From Nymphaea colorata (taxonomy: Eukaryota; Streptophyta; Magnoliopsida; Nymphaeales; Nymphaeaceae), in assembly GCF_008831285.2 (NCBI RefSeq), contig NC_045138.2, positions 9,577,205-9,641,204 of the forward strand: a stretch of 64,000 bases of DNA, given 5' to 3'. Within the stretch, counting starts at the first letter, position 1, and every line of letters begins with the position of its first letter. A program made the translations under genes and the position numbers. Of the stretch, positions 23,384 to 34,078 are shown one piece after another. The notes under the pieces were generated by a model. The model had not been told where the DNA came from. It saw only the letters and a list, made by a program, of their open reading frames with translations, and searched no databases.

Positions 23384-23698
23384 TTGAGTTCAAGTGATAG
23401 GAATCCTATGAATGGTGAAATTACATTCTATGGATTTGTCATAGACATTGTAAATGTCACTTACAATGGGATTCTGGTGTTGGTTCTATTCAACGGTAAA
23501 TGGTATGATGTGCTTAGTTCATGTAGTTGTGGCATTGAACAAGATGAATTTGGATTCATATGCATAAACATCAACTTCAGATGTATTAAAGATTGCCTTT
23601 TTATCTTAACATCACAAGTGCAACAAGTTTTTTACTTAGAAGACTCAATAAAAAATGATCAGGATTTTGTTATTAAAACAAACATGAGATATGTATGA
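23384..23698 (+). pseudogene. CACTA transposase fragment (DUF4216 region)
   Basis: An open frame of about 104 residues includes GEITFYGFVIDIVNVTYNG, FNGKWYDV, DEFGFICININF and LTSQVQQVFYLED. This order matches the DUF4216 region that follows the TNP2 transposase domain in plant CACTA (En/Spm) transposons. The catalytic TNP2 part expected upstream is absent, so the transposase is truncated. The region lies upstream of a CACTA-type 3' terminus (26,593) in the correct orientation. Confidence 0.75.
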
Positions 23699-23699
23699 C

Positions 23700-25250
23700 A
23701 TTTTGAGGAGAAACATTGTGACAATAATAATGATTGTGATATAGATCTATGTCTAAATAATGTGTCAGTTGTTGATTCTTATAATGTCGTTGATAATTTG
23801 ACTTGAGTTTGGGATGATGGACAAAATTTGTGGTTAATCATTCTTACAAAGATAGTTGGCATGAATTACACATATATTATCGTTTGCAAAATTAATTCAT
23901 TATAGTAGCTACATGTTTTTCCGTGCATTGACATGACAACCTTTTATGTCAATTTGCATTCATAAATGATGCCATTATTATTCTACACTTGTTCTTATGT
24001 ATATTCATTTATTATATGACAAAATATTCTTTTGTTAGATGACTTATCAACAATAGTATATACTATCAACGTATGAGAGCATAAAAGATAAGACATTAAT
24101 GTTATTCAAATACTAATATTTTCAATCACTAAAGATTAATTTATATTTTGATTTGATTTGTTTATAGTATCCCAACCAAGAAACACATGGAGATTGACTC
24201 AATCTCTTGCCACTGCAAATTTGAAACATAGTTATAAGTATAAACTACGTGTGGACATTGTTAGATAGCCAATCAGTAGTGAAAAACAATATTTGACAAT
24301 GTATATTAGAACGCCAACCCGAGAGACCTAGAATGCACACTATTGATTTTTCTACAGGTGGTCAGAATTGCCCATTCATAAATGTGCACATGTTATTATT
24401 GTCTTCTACTTAAAATTTAATAATTGAATGTTACATATCATTTGTTTGCACTTATACCTTGTTCGATATATTACTTTGTTCTGTGTGCTCAAAACATAGA
24501 AGTTTGATATTCATAATGAACATAAGTTGACCACACACAAGTGAACAATATAGAAATATGCATGTCTCTTCATGGTATGAATTGATGAACTTTACACAAA
24601 TGCTTACAAACTTTTGAAGCTTGTAAAGCACAACTTGCTAAGCACAAGATTCCATATAATCGGTTGGAATCTATGGTGAAGCAATTTATTGAAGATCAGC
24701 AAAATATATGTATTTTATAAATTCGGTGGGAATTAATTTGTATTATAAATCTTAGTATAAGTGTATGTAATATTTTATATAATATAACAACTCACAAGAA
24801 GTTAGTGAAAAAGATACTTAAAACCATATGCAACTGCAGTACCAACTTACCACACGTATAGAAAGCTTCACATGATTTAAAGCAAATAAGGTAAATTATA
24901 ATTTAACATCATTTTGAATTTATATTTGAATAATATTTAACTATACATAATCAAATATCCAATTTGATACATTCCTTTGTACAGTTTGTTGAAGATGGAC
25001 CTGAGTCTTTACATAGTGAAGTTTTTATTGCTACTTGAAGTAGCACTAATGCAAACTACTTGAACCTTGAAACTATGTATTAAGTATTGTATACATGTAT
25101 TATTCACACAAGAGTATATATGTTACTTGTGTACATATAATGCATTAAGAAAAGGTAAAAGAAAAGATAGCTACTTTTCCTTCGGGAGCATCTGATTCAC
25201 AGGTAGTGGTGATGTGATACTTTATGTTATAAGAGAAAATAGACATGGTC
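23700..25250. other. Interior of the CACTA remnant, decayed
   Basis: AT-rich sequence has isolated coding-like islands (for example 24,165-24,300 and 24,985-25,040) but no continuous frame. It lies between the DUF4216 fragment and the second CACTA reading frame, so it probably represents degraded introns and exons of the transposon genes. Confidence 0.45.
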
Positions 25251-25274
25251 GGATGTGTATAATGGGAATACTAG

Positions 25275-25548
25275 GTGTGCAACTTTCATAGTTTTTTAAT
25301 GAAATCACAAGCAAAAGTCAACTTGAAGCACAAAATACAACATTAACAAGTCAGTGCCCTACACAAAAAGCAATTGTACTTGAGGAGGGATGCGATGAGC
25401 TCAAAGGAACATGTGTGAGAGTACCTACGCTGAAGGCAACTTGTGCTAGAATCCCTGAGGTAGACTCTAAATGTGCAAGGGTAGATATGCTCGAAGATTG
25501 TATAAATCAAATCATGGCTTTGCTTGAAAGATCTTCAGTTAAAATTTA
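25275..25548 (+). pseudogene. Putative second CACTA protein, C-terminal helical segment
   Basis: The frame reads NEITSKSQLEAQNTTLTSQ, later LKGTCVRVPTLKATCARIPE and CINQIMALLERSSVKI before a stop. The regular hydrophobic spacing suggests a coiled coil. Plant CACTA elements carry a second protein (TNPA-like) with a helical C-terminus at this position; assignment rests mostly on position and is tentative. Confidence 0.4.
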
Positions 25549-26275
25549 AATTGCATTATATGTTAAATTATAACATTTCTTGTAACATATTTTTCCTCTT
25601 CTATGCTAGGTTATTGGTACTTCTCAATTTCCACCATTAATACATGTAGAACGAAGTTGAAATCTTGATTCTTGGACTTAGTTTTATGTAGTGAATGAGA
25701 TATACAAGTATCATCTTACTATGGAAGATAGACTATATATATCAAAAACTGTGTTGAACTTATTTCAGTTTTCATGTATTTGTATTAACATACTTGTTAT
25801 TGAAGAAAACAGCAAATGCTAAAGTGATTTCATAATTTCATTGGTATGTTAACCAAGAATATGTTCTATGTAATACATTAATTGTGGCTTTGTTCTATAA
25901 TCTATTGATTGCAGGGCTTTATTGGATTCCGTTATTTGGGTGGTATATAATAAAAATAATATAAAAATATTACAAATTTTTACTAATGTGGGAGGCCCAT
26001 CAGTAAAACAAATCATTACTAACATGCCAAATTACTAATGTGCCAAACACATTAATGTAACAAGAATTTTACTGACGTAGAAGAGTCCATTAATAAAAGG
26101 CTGGAGTTTACTACCGATAATTCTCCATTAGTAGAACTAAAATACTTGACTGACGGTAAGCTACGTCAGCAAACCAACGAATACATTGGCATCCAGATTT
26201 GTCAGTATAAGTCGACAAATATTGGCAATTCTTCTAGACCGTTAGTGAAACCTTCAGTAACACCATCCATATTGA

Positions 26276-26444
26276 CAGGGGCGAAAGGGGGGGGACCCGC
26301 TTGGGCCATGGCTCGGGTGAGTGCAGAAAAAAAATATATATTAAAAAAATCAACTTTTTTTAGTTTGACTCAATCCGTCACTCTTCTTGGTCCAACCTGC
26401 GGACCGTTTGGCCCGCCCCTGAAAAAAATTCTGGCTCCGCCCTG
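26276..26444. mobile_element. Small hAT-like MITE (GGGGCGGAGCC family) nested in the CACTA end
   Basis: The left end is CAGGGGCGAAAGG; the right end, reverse complement CAGGGCGGAGCCAGAATT, is the GGGCGGAGCC type known from Tip100-like hAT elements. Flanking octamers CATATTGA and CATACTAA match at 6 of 8 positions. It interrupts the CACTA subterminal repeats and so inserted later. A relative with a perfect duplication is at 39,684-39,886. Confidence 0.65.
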
Positions 26445-26527
26445 CATACTAATAAATTTCATAAACCATTAGTAATACATTTCCGCCCTGCATACTAATA
26501 AATTTCATAAACCATTAGTAATACATT
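26436..26527 (+). repeat. 46-bp tandem duplication spanning the MITE end
   Basis: TCCGCCCTGCATACTAATAA and the following 26 bases are repeated exactly, copy 1 at 26,436-26,481 and copy 2 at 26,482-26,527. The unit contains the last nine bases of the MITE plus the adjoining CACTA sequence, so the duplication happened after the MITE inserted and is recent. From 26,594 to 27,132 I see no gene. Confidence 0.9.
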
Positions 26528-27132
26528 TACTGATGTTTCAAGTAGTTTTACTAATGTTTTTTCATGTCAATAAAACTACATTTTTTTGTAGTGCATCCAA
26601 TTGGAACCCAATATGTTGACATATGTACTTATTTCTACATATTATTGATTGAAACCTTTTAACTGAACACATGCTTAGAATATTGAAACTAGACAACTAC
26701 ATTTAGTTTATATTATGTAAAAAAAAAAATCATTGCGTAGCCTCCATGCTCTACCATGCTCTAAAGCAATAATGCCAACATAGCAAAATTTGATGAATAA
26801 CACAGTCAAGTATTTTTTTTTAAATGCATGTATTATAAACTTATGGTCCTTCGGAAAATCACAATCCATTTTGTTTTTCGGTAATGAAGGTAAAACAACT
26901 GTAATTGAGCTTGCGGATAAGGGCAGAGCCCAATGAAGTTATATGATGAACAAACTTTGCTTGATATCATGTCCCAATATGACATAGGGGAAAAAGTCTC
27001 TCGGGGGGTTTGATGCTGCAGATGGGTAGAACAAAATTAAGTCTGAGCGTAACAATAAGAAACATGTAAACTATGAAAATAAGTAATCATCAACCTAAAA
27101 ATAGATTTCAATCGACTTTGAGGAAGATCTAT

Positions 27133-27238
27133 CACTACCTAAAAAGCGGCCTATACCGGTGCTTAATATACCGGTGAAATAGGTAACGGTGATATTCGCG
27201 CCGTAATTTTGTATACCGGTGTTGGCTTCACCGGTATA
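27133..27238 (+). mobile_element. CACTA-like 5' terminus with TATACCGGTG subterminal repeats
   Basis: The sequence CACTACCTAAAAAGCGG starts at 27,133 and is followed by three direct TATACCGGTG motifs (27,152, 27,167, 27,212) and one inverted CACCGGTATA (27,229). A CACTA start plus clustered 10-bp repeats is how plant CACTA transposons begin. The motif differs from that of the CACTA end at 26,593, so this is a different family. I did not find the partner 3' terminus. Confidence 0.55.
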
Positions 27239-27344
27239 GATCATCACGCCCAAACTTTCACCTTTCTTCCCCCCGGGTTTTTTCTTTCCCAACTTTCTTC
27301 TCTGTCCTCCCCTATAGTATTTTCCCAAAACCGCGTCGACTCTC

Positions 27345-27690
27345 TCCTCCATGGCCGCCCTCTTCGGCATCAAGTCCGACTTCTCCCCCCTCGAGCCGAT
27401 TACCCTACCGCTCAGCACCTCCAAGCACTACAACATCACTGCCGGCCAGGCGGTCCGCGTCCCCAACATCTGCAGCTGTGCCATGGCAGTGGATCCCGCT
27501 CCCTTGCAGCTGCGACCAAGGGGAAGCCTTCCCGATTGAACACCATGCCCACGTTGTGGCGATGGGCATGGACCTAACCGGAATCGCCGCCCAGTTTGAG
27601 ACTACCCAAACGAAGCTCATGGCTCTCAACGGCACATCCGGCCCCACCACCCTCGAGGCAGGCCAGGTGCTCGACATCTCCCTCCGAGGT
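27345..27690 (+). pseudogene. LysM-domain GPI-anchored protein (LYM/CEBiP-type) gene fragment
   Basis: Starting at 27,351 the frame reads MAALFGIKSDFSPLEPITLP and NITAGQAVRVP followed by CSC, as in the first LysM region of LYM proteins. In another frame WIPLPCSCDQ, HHAHVVAMG, GIAAQFETTQTKLMALNG and LEAGQVLDISLRG follow, as in the second LysM. The family sits on the plasma membrane and binds chitin or peptidoglycan fragments. About 70-80 residues between the two CSC motifs are missing and the frame is shifted, so the protein is broken. The fragment ends at an intact splice donor (CTCCGAG/GTGAGC), so it is not a processed copy. Confidence 0.75.
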
Positions 27691-28611
27691 GAGCCCTCTC
27701 GTCATCGCTCCTCACTCCCTTCTTCACGCATGCACGCCTTTGTCTTTTCTTGCTTCAAGGTTTCGATTGAGCCTTCTCCTCATCGCACAAAAGAGGGATT
27801 AGGTTTGAGATGGGGAAGTAGAATTTACATACATATTTCTTCTTAATGGAGTAAACTTCATGCTCAGCCTGTCGTTTCTTGAACTGTCTGCTGGTTGCAA
27901 AGGGAATAGAGAAGCTGTCTACGCTCTGCAACTCGTAGCAGCCTAGAGCACGACGAGATTACTTGCTATGATTATGAAGAGCATCTGTAGAATAAGCATG
28001 GACAACTGCGTGCTATTTAATCTTGTTTACTTTATGTTTTTCATTTTCTCACATCCTCCATATGTTTTCCACGTCTCTAGGCCAGGGAAACTCGTTATTA
28101 TAGGTAGGATGTCCCTGGCCATCAGACAATTTGCAAAAGTACTGGTTCATTACATAGCAGTGAAGAAAGAAATAAGTCATGCAGCTAGGAGGAGAATAAT
28201 GTCACTGAAATTCTCAAATAAACTTTTATTTGGTTTGATGAACAACGTAGGTCAATGCTGCACCACCCATTGTCTTTATATTTTTCTTGATGTTCATGTA
28301 TGAACCACCTTTTAATCTTATTTATAATTTTATCATGATCTGAAAACAAGAAAAAATGAGTGCTGTCATTTGGTTATAGTGTTGCAAAATTAAATTCCAA
28401 GAATTCTTGCAGAGAAATAACATGGATGCAAGCTTTTGAGCTGTGTGGCGTATTTATGTCTTTCATTATCTTGTTTTGATGTTTCCAGGCATCCATATTT
28501 GTCAAATTCATAGCTGCTTCCTGCATGTCATTTATGGTGCTAATAAGTGTCATGTTTTTTGCCGTGTGACCTATTTGAATTAAAGTATTTGCTTGTTTGC
28601 TTTTAAAACAG

Positions 28612-29366
28612 TAGGGGATCCTGAGTTTCGTAGCCAGCAGAATGTGAACATTGAAAATCTACAGTCAAGTCTTTGCTTCTAGGAAGGTGTGGATGGCTTC
28701 CTCTATTCATAAAGATGAAGAAGCAGGTAACTGACATTATTGAGAGTCTTCCCACTGTCTTCCTGACGGACACCTCCCTGCCTGAATATAATGTTTCCAA
28801 AATAGTCTCTGCTTTCTGCTCTTCTGCAGTTCAGTTTCGTTTACTTAACCATAGGAAACTTGTCAGTCATGATTAATTGTGCCTTTTGATGCGACATATA
28901 GTGCCCGTAAAATGGCTATGTTTCTGTGGAAGAACCTTTCAGTGATGATTCAACTATATTCCCTTACGGGTAAAACGGCACTAGATAAAACATTTGACAA
29001 TCAATAAAAATCTCATGGTTGAAACAGTTCCCTACTGGAAAGACATATTTGAACTGTTGAAAGAAAAGGTAGGGACATTCTCCAAAATGCAATTTCTTTT
29101 GCAAATCCAGTGGTAAGTCAAGAACTATATCTTAATAAGATCCTTCTATAGTTCTATTAGTACTAGGTCCAGCAATGGAAGGAAAAACTTATTGGTTTTG
29201 CTAGCTATGTTGTAATATTTTGAAGTCCGTTATATGATTTATCTAGGGTCTAACAATTAGAAAATGCAGTTACCTTATGGATACCCAGGAACTAGCAAAA
29301 ACATATGCAAGTTTGCTTACTATTATTGTTCCTCGACATCCACAGCAAGGACATCAGATAACTGAA
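28612..29366 (+). pseudogene. Kdo transferase (KDTA/WaaA-like) gene fragment, two exons
   Basis: Exon A (28,612-28,726, preceded by AACAG and followed by GTAACT) reads QQNVNIENLQSSL, then after a one-base frameshift ASRKVWMASSIHKDEEA. Exon B (29,270-29,366) reads DTQELAKTYASL, then LLTIIVPRHPQQGHQI, the conserved glycosyltransferase stretch of plant 3-deoxy-manno-octulosonate transferase, a mitochondrial enzyme that adds Kdo to a lipid acceptor. The frame is also wrong at the exon A/B junction. The conserved downstream region of the enzyme was not found, nor an N-terminus. A two-exon piece of a broken copy is the simplest reading. Confidence 0.7.
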
Positions 29367-31199
29367 GTAAGCTCTGGTGTATTGTTGATAGATCTTTTAT
29401 CTTCCATTGTTGGCATGGTTTATAGATTGTTATCTTGCCCAATAATTCTGAAGGTTAGGTGTAGATGCACTACCCATTGGAAGGCCATATTTGTCCAACA
29501 TCCCCTCCCAAGCTGAGCCTAGAATCTTTATCTTTCAAAACCATGTGAGTCTACAGTTGCTGAGCCAAGCGTAGGTCAATTTAAACCATTGTTTCTTGGC
29601 CTTAACTGTTGATTGGCAGGCTTGATCTTGTTTGCCCGAGGTGGCTGGCCTGTCATATGTTTTATTTTTTTGTTTTCTGTTCTACTGTTTCCCTACAACT
29701 TTTGTGCTTGTATAAGGAAATAGTCTAAATGCTAGTTGTTGATAACATTCTCAGCATACTTCTTTAAGGTTCACATTCTATTCTGCAAATTAGCAATATG
29801 CATGTAAATTTCTGCTAAATGGCAGGCAGGCCCTTATGGACCACTCGGCTTAGTTTTTTCACCTAATTTCCAAATGATGCTATAACATTTTCTATTTTGA
29901 AACAAGTAGGGAATTAGATGTAATATTTTGAATACTTCTTGGCAAATTTTCTTTCTTTTGGTTATCCATTATCCATTCCCTTATCAGAGTTCTTCTAAAT
30001 TGAGTGCTTCAGTTTCCTGTTCTATTTTGTCCTTCTAGGCATCTCACAACTAACACTGCCTTTGCCAATCGTGTATGAGCGAGAGATTCATGACCTACTT
30101 CTTAAAAGTGATACAGTAATGAGCAGAGAAAAGTCCCCAAGTATTGAATAATCGGAAACTAGCTGCATCTGTGCTATTTGGCATTTCTCATTTGCAATTA
30201 TATTATAGTTTTTTTCCTTTTCCTGAGAATTGTTAGTCAATTTCTAATTAGAAGAGTTCCAGTTGTGATCAGTCTTTTAAGGATGGTTGCTATGTGCTTT
30301 GGTTAAGGTATTTCTTCTGTCTCTTCACCTCTTCCATTTTTCCTTTGCAATAGAAGCATCGTATTGAGTAGGATTGAATTGCAATGTAGGATATTCCTTT
30401 ATGTGCAATATCACGAACATCTCAGGTCAGCAGTCACTTTAGTTGCCATGGGGTAGCTCTTTTTCCCCCTGAACTCGGCTAGTTCATGCTTCATATTCTA
30501 GTCTTCTGATCTCTAGGAATGTCAGGTAAGAAAATCTGCTAGTGTTGCGATTGGCAGCATGATAACAAGCCAATGGTGTCTACTGCCTTCAATTTTTTTC
30601 TTTCTGACATTTTCTTTGCACCAATTCATTTGGATTTTTCATGTTCTTGTGATAACAAGCTCATGTTCTATAGAAAATCTGGTTTTTACCATGTTACCCA
30701 AACACTAAAACCAGGTTTTCAAAACTCTTTAAAAAAATGGACAACCAGGTTCTGATGAAAACCTGAAGGGGTGTATCCAAACAAGGCCTACATACCTACC
30801 GCTTCAAATATAGAAAATTGGGATTAAAGGGTACTTCCCCAAACGATATGGGTTTCTGGATTTTTTGGGCTGCAATTTTACTGAAAGTCATCAAATAAGG
30901 CTCCTTCTACTCAAATGACCTACAAAACACAACACAAAATAAGAACAAACCAGATGAAGGCAAAGTGTCCTTGACAAACACAAGTAAGGCCCTTCCAGGA
31001 GCAAGATGAAGCCAGACACTCAAGACAATAAATTGCTCGAAGGCCATATCGCATGGGACCAAATACCTGTCAAAAGCATAATACAGGATTAAGGTGTTTC
31101 ATTTTCCATGTACCTTTTACAGCATAAATGTAGATCATGTTAATTTCTTTTCACTACATTTTCATCTTTTTCCTGTTCATATTCTTTAAATGAAACACA

Positions 31200-31255
<56 letters not shown>

Positions 31256-32854
31256 CTTGCATATAACTTAAATTGTGAAGATGGTGCTTCCTTCAGTGGA
31301 CTGGTGGAAGAGGACGAATATACCTCTCACATGATGAGCTCACAGGTGCCTGTTTCTGAGCTGCAGTATCCTAAGAAGGTACTTTCTACGTCTGGAAAGG
31401 TACATGTTACTGCTTTATCCTCTTGAGTTCAGACATTTTCTTCTTTGTACCTATGAAGCTAGCATGCCTAGAGGTGGATTGCTCTTGATCTAACCCGTAG
31501 CTGACACATACACCAGAAATAAAGATTTGAAAGTTATTCTGCAGAATCATGTAAGCACCAACCTTGCCCAAGTTGTCTCCAAGGTAGCCTCAAGGCAAAG
31601 GAAAAGCACCAAGGGACTGTGTTCCATGTCATTTTCTGATCAAGTAATTGTGTGCCCTTATCAATGTTAAGCAATTGGCCAGTTGAAAGTGAAGAAACAT
31701 ACTTCAAGGTCACTGGCGCAATAATTTCTAGGGCATCCACCTGAAAACTGGACAGTTCTCTAAGAAGATGTGCTCAGCTTTCTTACTATTCAGCAGAGGA
31801 GTTTATCTGGCAGCTGAATGAGCAGTAGCTTGTTATATAGAACACGTTCAAAAAATGTTATGTTTCGCTCAGTCTTCAAACTGAGTGAAATCAACATCAA
31901 ATTTATTCTAGTTTTGGATTTGGTGTATAGTGTTAAACAAAATCACTAATGAATATATACTTGATCAGGAGCTATTCCAAGGCTGATTCTGAAGGCTGTG
32001 GATGTCCTCAGTCCTGGGGTTTTTACTACACATGCCAGCCATCTGCAGAACTCCACGGTCCACCATGCCTTCTTATCTCCATGTTCTGTTTCCCTTATTG
32101 TAAAACAAACTAAAATGCAGTGTACTTCATCATTTGGGCAATCTTAATTGTAACGACCTTTTAGTGTGTTGGAAAATTTCCATTTTGTGATTGCAGAAGT
32201 ATAGGCTGCATTTGAAAAAACAATGGGAATGTAGAATATCTGCCACTCTTTCTATGCAAAATCAGCATTTTAAAGACAGGCACATTGAGCTCACCTTATT
32301 ACCAGGCAGTGACCCAAGCACCCTAGTCGCACTCCCCCTTCAACAATGAGTTAGTTAATGAGAAGTTGCATCAGAGTAATGGCCATCTGTTTGATAGGAA
32401 GCCTTTTGCATCCAATGGATCAAGTCAAAATGGATTTTCGATTGTGGGCCTCAAGGTAGTATTTTATTTATGTATCCTTTGTCTTGACTGAAAATTGGAT
32501 TATACTGTTGGACCCTAGCTGTGATCTCTATTTACTATTTGGCTTACATGGCAAAGCGTGAACAGGGAATGAGGCTCAACTTGGTGCGTGATTATTAATT
32601 TTGTAGTTAGTTTCTATACATGTTGGTTTATAAACTATAAAATGTTTAGAACTCTCTGTTTCTTTACCTTCAGTTAATATATTTATTCGGTCATTTCTGG
32701 CAACACGTTATTTGTTTTCATATTTGATTAAATTTGTGCAGTTTTTTGTGTCAGTTATTTATAAAACTTTGAATTAAAAATGGTTTTTTGGCAATTGGCA
32801 TGCTCATCTCAATCTATGACAATGGAGATGAGTGAATATCATGTGTGAGAGGTC
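29367..32854. other. Long spacer with a few coding-like islands
   Basis: I see no complete gene. Two short islands look coding: about 31,291-31,400 (SGLVEEDEYTSHMMSSQVPV) and about 32,335-32,456 (NNELVNEKLHQSNGHLFDRK and NGFSIVGLK), the latter ending near a splice-like GTAGTA. They could be further exon debris. I do not recognise the family. Confidence 0.35.
31203..31251. repeat. (TA)n microsatellite
   Basis: An uninterrupted TA run of about 48 bases in the intergenic spacer. Confidence 0.95.
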
Positions 32855-32918
32855 ATCTGTGTGTCATCCTTGTGCAGGGGAGATGCTAATCGTTTTTGTG
32901 TTGTTCCAATTTTTTCGT
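32855..32918 (-). pseudogene. U6 spliceosomal snRNA pseudogene
   Basis: The reverse complement matches the plant U6 RNA body in order: a segment corresponding to AAAATTGGAAC, then GATTAGCAT, then CCCTG-CAAGGATGACAC. On the plus strand these appear as GTTCCAAT, ATGCTAAT and GTGTCATCCTTGTGCAGGGG. Several substitutions lie in positions that pair with U4 or the splice site, the 5' stem-loop is unrecognisable, and I see no USE/TATA promoter at the expected spacing, so it is very probably non-functional. Confidence 0.75.
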
Positions 32919-33330
32919 TCTTCAAAAGAGACCATGTGTAAAAAGTAATGATACAATGTCAGGAAGCATTGTCAAAATGAATCTGTTAAAATTGAAAGAA
33001 ATGGTGAAATTATTATGTTGGATATTGGTACATTTACTAATAAAGCAAAAGGGAAGGATTGGTAGCTCTACCCGAGCATTTCCACAATAGATGGGTCCGT
33101 CGGGGATGGGAGAGGCACTGTGCCTCCCTCTTCCACCCGCAAGTTTCAAGAGAAGAAAAAAAAAAGGCCCACTAGAGCCACCAGATTGAAACAATCAAAA
33201 GGTTCTCGAGAGTCATGATAGAAACACGTGAATCTGAACCTTGGAGCCAGGGTTTTCATTCAATCACATCCATCCGATGTATTACATGGAACGAGCATGC
33301 ATTGTATGTATAAACGCTATTCCTTTTATT

Positions 33331-33879
33331 TGTTATAATCGTATTCTCCAAAAAGAATGCATCAACAACAATAAAAGAGACCAAACCAACATAAAACTGC
33401 TAAAAACGGAATCACAGGGCTGCGAGTATAAGATCGAGTTTTCAACACCGATATTGCAGCAATATACGCCAAGATATATGCTATATAATGCAGAAAACAA
33501 GAGACACCAATTTACGTGGAAAAACCCCCAATAATGGGGTAAAAAACCACGGAAAAGAAAAATATATATTTACACTTCAAAAAGGCAATACAATTATGTT
33601 GTTCTTCTTGCATGCAGAGGATAGCATAAATCATTCTCAAGAATGAATGCATAAGAAAACAAAAAAAAAAAGAAATCACGGTATGTTTTTCTTTTCTTTC
33701 CTTTTGTTTTCTTCACTTTCTTTCTCTACACTTGAACCCACACGGCTGCCCAAATCCACAACCTTGCTCTTCTTCCTCTTTCCTTCTTGTCTTCCTTCTC
33801 TTCTTTGTCTTCTTCTTTCCCTTCGCCTTGCTTGGTGTGAGCCATAAGGGAAGACCTCTCTCTCTTCAAAAGAGTAAAA

Positions 33880-33935
<56 letters not shown>

Positions 33936-34027
33936 GTAAGAGTGATGTAAATAGGGCACCATCGGGTGCCCTCCTTTTTCTTTTCACCCGGGTCGGGTCC
34001 TCACTTGAGGCTGGACCCAACCCAACA
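33331..34027 (-). repeat. 3' LTR of the minus-strand copia element
   Basis: Borders are TGTTATAATC (plus strand) and CCCAACA. It is about 50 bases longer than the other LTR, largely because of a 52-base GA tract at 33,883-33,934. Preceded on the minus strand by the purine-rich tract GAGGATGGAGGGAGAG. Confidence 0.9.
33883..33934. repeat. (GA)n microsatellite inside the 3' LTR
   Basis: A clean GA run of about 26 units; the same place in the 5' LTR (38,729-38,742) has only about 7 units. The minus-strand Ser/Leu repeat frames here are artefacts of the repeat. Confidence 0.95.
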
Positions 34028-34078
34028 AGCTCTCCCTCCATCCTCAAGAGAAGGATTATACCTGCAAAATAAACAAAA

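Larger units (their letters stand above)
25940..26593 (+). mobile_element. 3' subterminal and terminal region of a CACTA transposon
   Basis: The right end reads TTTTTTTGTAGTG (26,581-26,593), the reverse complement of the CACTACAAAAAAA terminus of plant CACTA elements. The preceding 600 bases are crowded with short motifs TTACTAATG, TTACTGATG and CATTAGTAA in both orientations, the subterminal transposase-binding repeats typical of the group. A matching 5' end was not found upstream, so the element is 5'-truncated. The three bases after the terminus are CAT. Confidence 0.8.

Noticed and set aside
33676..34047. Minus-strand open frame with a long Ser-Leu repeat
   Set aside because: It lies wholly inside an LTR and arises from the GA microsatellite; the same region in the other LTR gives a different frame.
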